Source: Parvibaculum sp035325945 (GTDB taxonomy: Bacteria > Pseudomonadota > Alphaproteobacteria > Parvibaculales > Parvibaculaceae). From it: a stretch of 64,000 nucleotides of DNA. This document shows, piece after piece, positions 1-7,722 of the stretch. The stretch's first letter is position 1, and each line of letters starts with the position of its first letter. Under the pieces are notes generated by a model that did not search any database, was not told where the DNA came from, and was given only the letters and a program-made list of their open reading frames with translations. The stretch covers positions 62,001 through 126,000 of the forward strand of contig NZ_DAOKYX010000003.1 of assembly GCF_035325945.1 (NCBI RefSeq), written 5' to 3'. Made by a program: the position numbers and the translations under genes.

Positions 1-38
1 TGAATCCGCCATGTGCGCGCCCCAGGTTCCAGCCAAGT

Positions 39-97
39 ACCGAACGGTGTTTATTTAGTGCGTCCGGCAGGCTGGTCAAGAGTAACTGAACGGTGTT
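39..97. promoter_or_regulatory. Duplicated box upstream of the first TetR gene
   Basis: ACCGAACGGTGTT (39-51) recurs as ACTGAACGGTGTT (85-97), 46 bp further on. The core ACCG-AA-CGGT is an interrupted palindrome of the sort TetR repressors bind. The second copy overlaps an in-frame GTG at 93, which favours translation from ATG 108. Autoregulation by the adjacent TetR protein is inference. Confidence 0.5.
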
Positions 98-107
98 AAT
101 TAAAAGA

Positions 108-851
108 ATGTCTCCAGCCGTCCGGACATCGAAAAGCCAGCCAAAGAAGCCCAAGGCCAGCAGCTCGCCGAAACGCGCGCCGCGGCGGCGGCTCCCGCCG
201 GCGGAAAGGCGGATCCAGATCGTCGCGGCTGCCAAGGCGCTCTTCGCGGCCGGCGGGCTCGAGCGGGTGACGATGCGGAACATCGCCCGGCGCGTCGGCA
301 TCACGCAGGCGGCGATCTACCAGCATTTCGAGGGCAAGGAAGCGGTCCTTTTCGCGATAGCCGAGGATTTCTTCTCCGACCTCATCGCCGACAGCGAGAA
401 AATGGCGGCTGAGGCCACCGATCCGGTGGACTGGCTCACCCGCGCCATGCGGAGCTATGTCGAAGTCGGGTTTTCACATCCCGACGAGTATCGCCTCGTC
501 TTCATGACCAATGTGCCGGGCTTCGAGCGGCATGGCAGGCATCGATCCGTTCCGGGGCAGACCCTGCCCATCCAGCCGTCGAAGGGCGCCATCGCCTTCG
601 GCTATCTTCAGGATCAGGTGCGCGACCTCATCGCGAGGGGGCAAATCCGTCCGGGCGACCCCGAGCTGGTCGCGGAAACCATCTGGGCCGCAGGCCACGG
701 GCTCGTCTCGCTCATGATCACGCATGCGGATTTTCCCTGGTCCCGCGAGGCGCTGATCGAGACTCAGATCCGCATTCTGCTTGGCGGATTGCTGCCGGAG
801 GGAAGCCCGATGCGGCCGGGGCTTCAGCCGGGCAAGGCGCCGAAGGCGTAA
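108..851 (+). CDS. TetR/AcrR-family transcriptional regulator
   Basis: This is a predicted one-component repressor of 247 residues. The N-terminus is basic (Ser/Lys/Pro/Arg-rich, about 30 residues). It is followed by a typical TetR DNA-binding domain, with helix-turn-helix around 'TMRNIARRVGITQAAIYQHF', then an all-helical ligand-binding domain that looks like the WHG/TetR_C type. ATG 108 is preferred over GTG 93 because GTG lies inside the putative operator. The 3' end overlaps the convergent dioxygenase gene by 28 bp. The target genes are probably upstream of the window or the gene itself; the ligand cannot be read from sequence. Confidence 0.85.
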   Translation: MSPAVRTSKSQPKKPKASSSPKRAPRRRLPPAERRIQIVAAAKALFAAGGLERVTMRNIARRVGITQAAIYQHFEGKEAVLFAIAEDFFSDLIADSEKMAAEATDPVDWLTRAMRSYVEVGFSHPDEYRLVFMTNVPGFERHGRHRSVPGQTLPIQPSKGAIAFGYLQDQVRDLIARGQIRPGDPELVAETIWAAGHGLVSLMITHADFPWSREALIETQIRILLGGLLPEGSPMRPGLQPGKAPKA

Positions 852-1621
852 ACATCCATTCCGAGGGTGCCATAGGTGAAGCTGTGGTGCAGCCGCGTGG
901 CGGGCTCGCTCTCCGCCGCACCCGCCCCGAGCGCCACGAAGAAGGGCAGGAGATGATCCTCCGTCGGATGGGCATGCACCGCATTCGGCGCCCGTTCGCG
1001 ATAGTGCAGAAGATCGTCGATGGCGCGCGCCTCGACCTTTTCGTCAATCCATTCAGTGAAGGCGGAGGCCCAGGCGGCCGGGGGCGCATCGGGCGAGGTG
1101 CGCATGAGGTCGCGCAGATTATGGGTGATCGAGCCCGTTGCGAGGATCATCACGCCCTCATCGCGCAAGGGCCGCAGCGCCTCGCCGAGGCGATAGTGCC
1201 AGGCGGGATCGCGTTGCGGGGAGATCGAGAGCTGGATGACGGGGATATCCGCATGGGGATTGATGAGGATCAGCGGCACCCAGGCGCCATGATCGAAACC
1301 GCGATCGGGGTCCGTCTCCGCCTCGAAGCCTTGCGATGAGAGGAGGCCCGCGACGCGCTGGCCAAGCTCAGGCGCTCCGGGGGCGGGGTAGCGCAGCCGG
1401 TAGAGCGCCTGCGGGAAGCCGTAGAAATCGTGGATCGTGTCCGGCGCAGGATTCGTCGTCACGGTCGGCAGGCCGGTTTCATAATGCGCCGAGATGACGA
1501 GGATCGCCCGCGGCTCGGGGAGAAGCGGGGCAAGGCCGAGCAGGAAGCGCCGGGCGGGCCCGTCCTCGAAGGCGAGCATGGGCGATCCATGGGAAACGAA
1601 AAGGCTCGGCATGCGCGGCAT
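824..1621 (-). CDS. DODA-type (LigB superfamily) extradiol ring-cleavage dioxygenase
   Basis: A 265-residue class III extradiol dioxygenase of the 4,5-DOPA dioxygenase/YgiD branch. Conserved blocks are visible in order: 'SLFVSHGSPML' near the N-terminus, 'ISAHYE', 'HDFYGFP', 'DRGFDHGAWVPL' and 'GSITHNLRDL'. Their histidines supply the metal and catalytic residues in this family. The family opens catecholic rings with O2 using a non-haem metal. ATG 1621 is chosen because AAGGAG lies six bases upstream; ATG 1627 abuts that site too closely. The gene diverges from the TetR-led aromatic operon, and a palindromic operator separates them. The true substrate is unknown; YgiD proteins in some bacteria are of uncertain physiological role. 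Confidence 0.88.
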   Translation of the reverse strand: MPRMPSLFVSHGSPMLAFEDGPARRFLLGLAPLLPEPRAILVISAHYETGLPTVTTNPAPDTIHDFYGFPQALYRLRYPAPGAPELGQRVAGLLSSQGFEAETDPDRGFDHGAWVPLILINPHADIPVIQLSISPQRDPAWHYRLGEALRPLRDEGVMILATGSITHNLRDLMRTSPDAPPAAWASAFTEWIDEKVEARAIDDLLHYRERAPNAVHAHPTEDHLLPFFVALGAGAAESEPATRLHHSFTYGTLGMDVYAFGALPG

Positions 1622-1756
1622 GGGCATCTCCTTCAGGCGAGGGGGTGGTCCCGTCGCTGCTGACATAATGCGCCGCTGCCCGGCTTGAAAGCGCGAGGCA
1701 TGAAACTGAGTGTTGCAGGGCCGCGCCACTCCAGTTTTCGCCCATTGCCGATTTTT

Positions 1757-1789
1757 TGACTGTACAGTCATTTTATGACCGTTTAGTCA
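1757..1789. promoter_or_regulatory. Paired TetR operators between divergent aromatic genes
   Basis: TGACTGTACAGTCA (1757-1770) is a perfect 14-bp palindrome. Five bases later comes TGACCGTTTAGTCA (1776-1789), with the same TGAC-N6-GTCA arms. Both lie between the minus-strand dioxygenase (start 1621) and the plus-strand TetR gene (start 1810). The layout fits two dimers repressing both directions. Seen directly; the binding protein is inferred from position. Confidence 0.7.
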
Positions 1790-1809
1790 TATCGGGAAGG
1801 AGGAGCCTC

Positions 1810-2484
1810 ATGGCCGGAAAGACGATGCAGGTGGAAAAGCTGACCGAGGCCGGACAGCGTCGCCGCGAGCGGATGCGCCGCCTTCTCATCGAGGCGGCGA
1901 TGCGCCTTTTCGCGCGGCAGGGCGTCGATGCCACGACCATTGACGAGATCGTCGATGTCGCGGGCGTCGCCAAGGGCACTTTCTACAATTACTTCACCGA
2001 CAGGGCGGAGATCGCGCGTGCCGTCGCCTCGAGCGTGCGGCATGAAATGAATGCGGCAGTGGCCGAAATCAATGAAGGGATTGAGGACCCGGCCGAGCGC
2101 GTGTCGCGCGGCGTGAAGCTCTACCTCGCCTTCGCCATCCGCAATCCGGTCCGTGCGCGTATTCTTGCCCGCATCTATGAGGGCGGGGCGGAGGCTCTCA
2201 AGGATGCGAACCAGCATCTTCTTGAAGACCTTGCCGACGGGATCGCCAGGGGCGTGCTGCGCGTGCCCTCGATCGAGGCGGCGCTTCATCTCGTTCTGGG
2301 CGTTGCCACGACCGGGATGAGGCATCTGCTCGATACCGGCGCGACGAGGGACGTGCTGACGGGAGGCGGCTACGCGCAGGAGCTTGCGACCGTGCTGCTT
2401 CAGGGGCTCGGCGTCAGGCCCGCACATATTTCGCGCATTCTGGCGCGACCGTTCGATGTCGATCACCTCGCGGTCTGGAAGTGA
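1810..2484 (+). CDS. TetR-family repressor of the aromatic-degradation operon
   Basis: A 224-residue TetR/AcrR regulator. Its helix-turn-helix includes 'TTIDEIVDVAGVAKGTFYNY', preceded by a basic helix rich in Arg. The rest is helical and probably binds an aromatic or CoA-type effector. The start is ATG 1810, eight bases after a strong GGAAGGAGG; the longer frame would begin inside the operator and is rejected. It is the first gene of a co-directional set with gaps of 37, 32 and 18 bp to the ring-cleavage genes. Its likely sites are the paired palindromes at 1757-1789, so autorepression together with control of the divergent dioxygenase is expected. Confidence 0.9.
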   Translation: MAGKTMQVEKLTEAGQRRRERMRRLLIEAAMRLFARQGVDATTIDEIVDVAGVAKGTFYNYFTDRAEIARAVASSVRHEMNAAVAEINEGIEDPAERVSRGVKLYLAFAIRNPVRARILARIYEGGAEALKDANQHLLEDLADGIARGVLRVPSIEAALHLVLGVATTGMRHLLDTGATRDVLTGGGYAQELATVLLQGLGVRPAHISRILARPFDVDHLAVWK

Positions 2485-2521
2485 GGTTCGCGCCGGCCAT
2501 GGGACAAGGAGGGAACAGCCG

Positions 2522-3442
2522 ATGATCCGTGTGACAGATATCGCCTATGTGCGCTTTCGCGCGCCCGATCTCGATCAGATGGAAAATTTTCTCGTCGAGT
2601 TCGGCCTGGGCCGCGCGGCGCGGGAGGGCGACACGCTCTATATGCGCGGCAGCGATCCGAGGCCCTTTTGCCATGTGACGGAGAAGGGTGACGCGGGGTT
2701 TGCCGGTATCGGCTTCTATGCCGAAACGCCCGACGATCTCGCGCGCCTCGCCAGCTCCGAGGGCGCGGCGGTCGAGGACAGCCCGATGCCGGGCGGAGGC
2801 AAGATCCTTCGCCTCACCGACCCGGACGGCGTTTCCGTCGATGTGATCGCAGGCCAGACGTCGCCCGAGGCGCTGCCCGTTCTTCGCCACCTTCGCCACA
2901 ATGACGGCGAGACGAAGAACAGGATCGGCGCGCCGCTGCGCATCGGCGCCAGGCCGTCGCAGGTGAAGCGCCTCGGCCATTGCGTTCTCAATGTCACCGA
3001 CTTCCGCAGGAGCGAGAGCTGGTACAAGAGCCGCCTCGGGCTCGTGACCTCCGACGAAATCGAGCTTGCGCCGGGCGCGCCGCTCGGCGCCTTCCTGCGC
3101 TGCGATCGCGGTTCCATCCATGTCGATCACCACACGCTGTTTCTTGTCGGCACGGGCTCGCGCGGCTTCAATCACGCCGCTTTCGAGGTCGCGAATCTCG
3201 ACGATCTGATGGCCGGGCACGATCATCTGCAAAAGGCCGGAAGGCGGCATGAATGGGGCGTCGGGCGGCACATACTCGGCAGCCAGGTCTTCGATTACTG
3301 GCGCGACCCGTGGGGCCATACGGTCGAGCACTGGACCGATGGCGATCTCTTCAACAATGAAACGCCGCCCAATGTGCGTGGCCTCGACGATCTCATCGGC
3401 AATCAATGGGGCCCGCCCGCTCCGCCCAGCATGGGTAGCTGA
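2522..3442 (+). CDS. VOC-superfamily extradiol (type I) ring-cleavage dioxygenase
   Basis: A two-domain vicinal-oxygen-chelate protein of 306 residues, the size of BphC/2,3-dihydroxybiphenyl-type dioxygenases. The C-terminal domain carries a recognisable 2-His-1-Glu iron triad: His in 'RLGHCVLNVTDF', His in 'GFNHAAFEVANL' and Glu in 'GHTVEHWTDGD'. The N-terminal half is a decayed repeat of the same fold. It should cleave a catechol-like ring next to the hydroxyls. The start is ATG 2522 after AAGGAGG. The downstream FAH hydrolase and FAD hydroxylase suggest hydroxylation, meta-cleavage and hydrolysis in one operon. The native substrate is not readable from sequence. Confidence 0.88.
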   Translation: MIRVTDIAYVRFRAPDLDQMENFLVEFGLGRAAREGDTLYMRGSDPRPFCHVTEKGDAGFAGIGFYAETPDDLARLASSEGAAVEDSPMPGGGKILRLTDPDGVSVDVIAGQTSPEALPVLRHLRHNDGETKNRIGAPLRIGARPSQVKRLGHCVLNVTDFRRSESWYKSRLGLVTSDEIELAPGAPLGAFLRCDRGSIHVDHHTLFLVGTGSRGFNHAAFEVANLDDLMAGHDHLQKAGRRHEWGVGRHILGSQVFDYWRDPWGHTVEHWTDGDLFNNETPPNVRGLDDLIGNQWGPPAPPSMGS

Positions 3443-3474
3443 TCGCGCATCAACGAATACGAAAAGGAAAGAAG

Positions 3475-4347
3475 ATGAAGCTTGCAACCTTCACCCATCA
3501 TGGAGAAACGCGCATCGGCGTCGTGCGCGGCGATAGCATCGTCGATCTCGCCGCCGCGGCGCCCGGGCTTCCGCGCGACATGGTCGGTTTTCTCGAAGCA
3601 GGCGATGGCGCGATGGCACGGGCGCGCGATGCGTCGGCCGGCGCCGCGTCGATCCCGCTCGGCGAGGTTCAGCTTCGCGCGCCGGTGCTCAGACCTGGCA
3701 AGATCCTCGCCATCGGGCTCAACTATCGCGACCATGTCGAGGAAAGCGGCATGGCGCTGCCCGAGCACCAGACATGGTTCAACAAGCAGCGCACCTGCGT
3801 GCAGGACCCTTACGGCACGATCAATCTGCCCTCCGTCTCCACCATGCTCGATTACGAGGCCGAGATGTGCTTCGTCATCGGCAAGCGCTGCAAGCATGTG
3901 CCGAAGGAGCGCGCGCATGAGGTGATCGCGGGCTATTTCGTCGGCAACGATGTCAGCGTGCGCGACTGGCAGCTCAGGACGAACACCTGGCAGATCGGCA
4001 AGAGTTTCGACACGCATGGGCCCATCGGCCCATGGATGGTGACGCCGGACGAGGTCGGCGATCCGCACGCGCTCGACATCCGATGCTGGGTCAATGGCGA
4101 GCTTCGGCAGAACTCGAACACGCGGCATCTCATCTTCAACTGCTTCGACGAGATCGCGCATCTGACACAGGCCTTCACGCTGGAGCCGGGCGACGTCATC
4201 TTCACCGGCACGTCGGGCGGCGTCGGCGTCGCCATGAAGCCGCCGGTCTTCCTCAAGGCGGGCGATGTCGTGAAGGTCGAGATCGAAAAGCTCGGCGCCA
4301 TCGAAAACCGCGTCGTGCCTGAAAAGGCCGAAACCGTCATCGGCTGA
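3475..4347 (+). CDS. Fumarylacetoacetate hydrolase (FAH) family protein
   Basis: A 290-residue FAH-fold enzyme with an N-terminal cap of about 70 residues and the catalytic barrel after it. Diagnostic segments are 'LAIGLNYRDHVEESG', 'LDYEAEMCFVIGK' (acidic metal ligands), 'GNDVSVRDWQ' and 'GDVIFTGTSGGVG'. Relatives hydrolyse or isomerise beta-diketo or 2-oxo acids such as fumarylpyruvate, acylpyruvates or 2-hydroxyhepta-2,4-diene-1,7-dioate. Here it most plausibly processes the product of the preceding extradiol dioxygenase. The ATG is preceded by AAAGGAAAG, and the gene sits 32 bp behind the dioxygenase and 18 bp ahead of the hydroxylase. Hydrolase, isomerase and decarboxylase activities cannot be told apart by eye. 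Confidence 0.88.
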   Translation: MKLATFTHHGETRIGVVRGDSIVDLAAAAPGLPRDMVGFLEAGDGAMARARDASAGAASIPLGEVQLRAPVLRPGKILAIGLNYRDHVEESGMALPEHQTWFNKQRTCVQDPYGTINLPSVSTMLDYEAEMCFVIGKRCKHVPKERAHEVIAGYFVGNDVSVRDWQLRTNTWQIGKSFDTHGPIGPWMVTPDEVGDPHALDIRCWVNGELRQNSNTRHLIFNCFDEIAHLTQAFTLEPGDVIFTGTSGGVGVAMKPPVFLKAGDVVKVEIEKLGAIENRVVPEKAETVIG

Positions 4348-4365
4348 AAAATCCGGGGAGGACAC

Positions 4366-5874
4366 ATGCCGGGCGCGAAGACAGAGGTTCTGATTTCGGG
4401 GCTCGGGCCCGTGGGAGCGGCGCTTGCCGTCTATCTCGGCCGGCTCGGCGTCGATGCCATCGCGATAGACCGGGACACAGCCGTCTATCCGCTCCCGCGC
4501 GCGGCGCATCTCGATCACGAGACGATGCGGCTTCTGCATCTCGCAAGCGCGGCCGAGGCCGTGTCGCGCGCGAGCCAGCCTCTCTCGGCCTATGAATTTC
4601 GCGCGGGCGACGGCGAGCTGCTGATGGGCTTCAGGCCGGGTACGAGTCTCGCCCCGACCGGCTTTCCCATGAGCTCTATGTTCCACCAGCCGACGCTCGA
4701 ACGTGCGCTCAGGGAGAGCCTGGCGGCGCTTCCATCCGTTTCGACACGCCTTGGCCATGCGCTCAAAGGTTTCGACGCGGATGACGAGGGCGTTCGCGCC
4801 GAGATCGCGGGGCCCGATGGCGCCTATGAGCTTCGGGCGCGCTATCTCGTCGGCTGCGATGGCGGGCAGAGCCTCGTCCGCCGCCGCCTCGGCATCGAAC
4901 TCGACGATATGGGGTTCGACGAGCCATGGCTCGTCATCGATGCGCGGCTCAAGGACGGGCGCGAGCGGCTCGGCACCGTCGGCCTTCAGCATTGCGATCC
5001 GAAACGGCCCGTGACCTCGATGCCCATGGCGCCGGGGCGTCATCGCTGGGAATTCATGCTGCGTCCCGGCGAGACGGCCGATGAGGTGACGGAGGACAGT
5101 TTCCTCAACGCGCTCGTCGCGGAATTCATCGATCCGTCCGCAATCGAGATCGACCGGCGCGCGGTCTATCGCTTCCATGCGGTCCATGCCCGCATATGGC
5201 GCAAGGGGCGGGTGCTGCTTGCGGGCGATGCCGCCCATCAGATGCCGCCTTTCCTGGGGCAGGGACTTTGTTCCGGCACGCGAGACGCGGCCAATCTCGC
5301 ATGGAAGATTGCGGCCTGCCTCAAGGGCCGAGCTGCGGACGCTCTCCTCGACAGCTATCAGCGCGAGCGCGACCCGCATGTCCGTGCGATCACCGAGATG
5401 GCGGTCTTCATGGGCAAGATCGTCTGTACGCAGAATGAGGAGACCGCCGCCGCCCGCGACCGCGATATGACGGCGAAGCCCGAGGTAGAGCGTTTCGCCG
5501 TCATGCCGGGTCTGCCGCGGCTGGCGAGCGGCGGGATCGAGGGCGACGAGGCGGCGGGCACGATTTTTCCCGAGCCGTGGCTCAGGGCGAATGGTGGTCG
5601 CAGGCGGCTCGACGATGAAGCGGGCCTCGTCCCGCTGCTCATCCTTGGCGGCGTACGAACGGATGCAGCGGCCGCCTTCGTGGCCGGAGGAGGATATGTC
5701 GTCTCTCTTGCCGACGGGGCGCTTCTTGACCCGGAAGGGGCGGTCGCCGCGCTTCTCGAGGAGCATGAGGCGGTCCTCGTCCGGCCTGACCGCTATGTGT
5801 TCGGCCGGGGGCGCGTCGCGGCGCTCATTGCGGCCTGGCAGCGCTATCTTGCCACGGGCTCGGCCTCGGCCTGA
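4366..5874 (+). CDS. FAD-dependent aromatic hydroxylase (MhpA-like)
   Basis: A 502-residue single-component flavin monooxygenase of the p-hydroxybenzoate-hydroxylase superfamily. The N-terminal Rossmann motif is 'SGLGPVGAALAVYLGRLGVD', the middle DG motif is 'LVGCDGGQSLVRRRLG', and the FAD ribityl-binding motif is 'VLLAGDAAHQMPPFLGQGL'. The C-terminal 110 residues form the thioredoxin-like tail typical of phenol and 3-(3-hydroxyphenyl)propionate hydroxylases. It would use NAD(P)H and O2 to install the second ring hydroxyl before extradiol cleavage. It is the last gene of the TetR-led operon. Substrate assignment to hydroxyphenylpropionate is only a nearest-family guess; other monohydroxylated aromatics are possible. 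Confidence 0.87.
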   Translation: MPGAKTEVLISGLGPVGAALAVYLGRLGVDAIAIDRDTAVYPLPRAAHLDHETMRLLHLASAAEAVSRASQPLSAYEFRAGDGELLMGFRPGTSLAPTGFPMSSMFHQPTLERALRESLAALPSVSTRLGHALKGFDADDEGVRAEIAGPDGAYELRARYLVGCDGGQSLVRRRLGIELDDMGFDEPWLVIDARLKDGRERLGTVGLQHCDPKRPVTSMPMAPGRHRWEFMLRPGETADEVTEDSFLNALVAEFIDPSAIEIDRRAVYRFHAVHARIWRKGRVLLAGDAAHQMPPFLGQGLCSGTRDAANLAWKIAACLKGRAADALLDSYQRERDPHVRAITEMAVFMGKIVCTQNEETAAARDRDMTAKPEVERFAVMPGLPRLASGGIEGDEAAGTIFPEPWLRANGGRRRLDDEAGLVPLLILGGVRTDAAAAFVAGGGYVVSLADGALLDPEGAVAALLEEHEAVLVRPDRYVFGRGRVAALIAAWQRYLATGSASA

Positions 5875-5941
5875 GGGCGGCCGGGTTTCCCGCGCGCCCT
5901 GACTTGCACCCGTTTCGGGGCAGGAGCCTCTCTGTCATAAT

Positions 5942-5968
5942 GCCCTTAATTCCTATCGGATTAAGGGC
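5942..5968. promoter_or_regulatory. Inverted repeat in AT-rich spacer
   Basis: GCCCTTAAT and ATTAAGGGC form perfect 9-bp arms around a 9-base centre, 68 bp after the hydroxylase stop. The 5935-6060 stretch is strikingly AT-rich compared with its surroundings. No T-run follows, so it could be a factor-dependent terminator or an operator for the Rrf2 gene downstream. Confidence 0.45.
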
Positions 5969-6041
5969 TATAGCAGCGATCCTTATTATACAAACAAAAT
6001 ATGTTATTAAATTCAGTGCGCAACTTTTTTCGTGAAAATAG

Positions 6042-6071
6042 TTGACGCGAAGATGTTCCGGCACCTACCCT
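6042..6071 (+). promoter_or_regulatory. Putative promoter of the Rrf2 regulator gene
   Basis: TTGACG (6042-6047) and TACCCT (6066-6071) are separated by 18 bases and end 20 bases before the ATG at 6091, implying a very short leader. The -10 match is weak, so this is a plausible rather than a firm call. Confidence 0.4.
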
Positions 6072-6090
6072 ACAAAACAGATAGACAAAC

Positions 6091-6537
6091 ATGCTCTCGC
6101 AAAAAGCCAAATACGCACTCAAGGCCATGCTCGCACTCGCTGAACAGAAGAGCGGAGAACTGCTTCAGGCAGGCGATATCGCCGAGGGGCAGAACGTGCC
6201 GCGCAAGTTTCTGGAGCTGATCCTCCTCGATCTGCGTCGGCAGGGTCTTGTGCAGAGCCAGCGCGGCAAGCATGGCGGCTATGCGCTCGCAAAGCCCGCC
6301 GATGCGATCACCTTCGGCGAGATCATCAGGATCATGGATGGGCCGCTTGCGCCGATCCCCTGTGCGAGCCTCACGGGTTACCGTCGCTGCGTGGACTGCG
6401 TGGACGAGAAGGGATGCGCCATCCGCCGGGCCATGCGCGAGGTGCGCGATGCGGCGGCGGCGATCCTCGACGGACTGACGCTGGAAGAGGCTTGCGGCGC
6501 CAGCGCCTCCCGGGCTCAGGCCGTTCTTACGGATTGA
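6091..6537 (+). CDS. Rrf2-family regulator, probably of sulfate uptake
   Basis: A 148-residue Rrf2-family winged-helix regulator opening with 'MLSQKAKYALKAMLALAEQK', the family's typical start. After the wing ('QRGKHGGYALAKP') there are four cysteines at residues 91, 100, 103 and 109. Three roughly matching cysteines bind the Fe-S cluster in IscR, so cluster or redox sensing is possible. CymR, a cysteine-metabolism regulator, is in the same family. The sulfate-binding-protein gene begins 87 bp downstream. This position suggests it links sulfur or iron-sulfur status to expression of the sulfate transport genes. The effector is inference. Confidence 0.88.
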   Translation: MLSQKAKYALKAMLALAEQKSGELLQAGDIAEGQNVPRKFLELILLDLRRQGLVQSQRGKHGGYALAKPADAITFGEIIRIMDGPLAPIPCASLTGYRRCVDCVDEKGCAIRRAMREVRDAAAAILDGLTLEEACGASASRAQAVLTD

Positions 6538-6573
6538 GCCCGGCGGACTGAGCAGGGGCGCACCGAAAAAATT

Positions 6574-6594
6574 TTGACATTTATCACTAGTAAT
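6574..6594 (+). promoter_or_regulatory. -35-like element and candidate Rrf2 operator before the sulfate-binding protein
   Basis: TTGACA (6574-6579) is followed by the near-palindrome ATCACTAGTAAT (6583-6594). Read on the other strand this is ATTACTAGTGAT. A closely similar ATTACAAGTGAC lies before the permease genes at 9275-9286. No good -10 hexamer is seen at 16-18 bases. Confidence 0.5.
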
Positions 6595-6624
6595 TTGATC
6601 GAGTATGACCGAAGGGAACCGACC

Positions 6625-7644
6625 ATGACACTGGCAAGACTGACCGCGCGCGCGACGCTGCTTGTCGGCGCCTTGCTGCTGCTGATCGCCTCGACCCTGG
6701 AAGTCAGGGCGGACACGACGCTGCTCAATGTTTCCTACGATCCGACGCGCGAGCTTTACGAAGCGATCAACAAGTCCTTCGCCGCCGACTGGAAGGCGAA
6801 GACCGGCGAAACCGTCACCATCCGCCAGTCCCATGGCGGCTCGGGCAAGCAGGCGCGCTCAGTCGTGGACGGGCTTGCCGCCGATGTGGTGACGCTCGCG
6901 CTCGCCTCCGATATAGACCAGATCGCGGCGCTGACCGGCAAGCTGCCGAATAGCTGGCAGACGCGCCTCCCCGACAACAGCTCGCCCTATACGTCGACGA
7001 TCAATTTCGTGGTTCGCAAGGGCAATCCCAAGGGCATCAAGGATTGGGACGACCTCGTGAAGCCGGGTGTCGCCGTCATTACGCCCAACCCGAAGACCTC
7101 GGGCGGCGCGCGCTGGAACTTCCTTGCCGCCTGGGCCTATGCGGACAAGAAATTCGCAGGCGACGAGGCGAAGGCGCGCGAATTTGTCGGCGCTCTCTAC
7201 AAGAACGTCCCCGTGCTCGATACCGGCGCCCGCGGCTCGACCACGACCTTCGCCCAGCGCGGGCTCGGCGATGTGCTCATCAACTGGGAAAACGAATCCT
7301 ATCTCATCCTGAAGCAGTTTCCCGGCCAGTTCGAGATCGTCTATCCGACAATCTCCATCCTGACCGAGCCGCCCGTGGCCGTCGTCGATGCCAATGCCGA
7401 CGCCAACGGAACGCGCAAGGTTGCGAACGCTTATCTCGAATATCTCTACACGCCGGCGGCGCAGAAGATCATCGCCGCGAATTTCTACCGTCCGCGAAAT
7501 CCGCAGGCGGCCGACGCGAAGGACCTCGAACGCTTTCCGCAGATCGAGCTTGTGACGATTGACGGCAAGTTCGGCGGCTGGCGCGAGGCGCAGAAGAAGT
7601 TCTTCGCCGATGGTGGGGTCTTCGATCAGGTCTACAAGCCGTAA
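6625..7644 (+). CDS. sbp: Periplasmic sulfate-binding protein of the CysTWA transporter
   Basis: A 339-residue periplasmic solute-binding protein of the Sbp/CysP family. The signal peptide runs to about residue 30 (hydrophobic 'LLVGALLLLIA', cleavage likely after 'EVRA'). Mature-protein landmarks are 'NVSYDPTRELYEAINKSF', 'SHGGSGKQARSVVDGL' and 'TPNPKTSGGARWNFLAAW', the oxyanion-binding stretches of this family. It captures sulfate, or possibly thiosulfate, and delivers it to CysTW. ATG 6625 is chosen over a longer non-ATG start because the signal peptide begins there. A porin gene sits between it and the permease genes, which is not the usual cys operon order. Confidence 0.92.
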   Translation: MTLARLTARATLLVGALLLLIASTLEVRADTTLLNVSYDPTRELYEAINKSFAADWKAKTGETVTIRQSHGGSGKQARSVVDGLAADVVTLALASDIDQIAALTGKLPNSWQTRLPDNSSPYTSTINFVVRKGNPKGIKDWDDLVKPGVAVITPNPKTSGGARWNFLAAWAYADKKFAGDEAKAREFVGALYKNVPVLDTGARGSTTTFAQRGLGDVLINWENESYLILKQFPGQFEIVYPTISILTEPPVAVVDANADANGTRKVANAYLEYLYTPAAQKIIAANFYRPRNPQAADAKDLERFPQIELVTIDGKFGGWREAQKKFFADGGVFDQVYKP

Positions 7645-7657
7645 GGTCTGAGAATTC

Positions 7658-7683
7658 GGGCGCGGCGCACTGGCACCGCGCCC
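7658..7683 (+). terminator. GC-rich hairpin after the sulfate-binding-protein gene
   Basis: GGGCGCGG and CCGCGCCC pair perfectly around a 10-base loop, starting 14 bp after the stop codon. No T-run follows, so partial termination or 3'-end protection that keeps binding-protein mRNA more abundant than downstream message is likelier than a full stop. Confidence 0.5.
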
Positions 7684-7722
7684 GCCACTTCCAACCTATC
7701 CACACTTCCAAATTCATCGAGC

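Noticed and set aside
3403..5766. A 787-codon open frame on the minus strand
   Set aside because: It is antisense to the FAH hydrolase and hydroxylase genes, both with clear motifs. The translation is Arg/His/Ala-rich without domains, as expected for shadow frames in GC-rich DNA.
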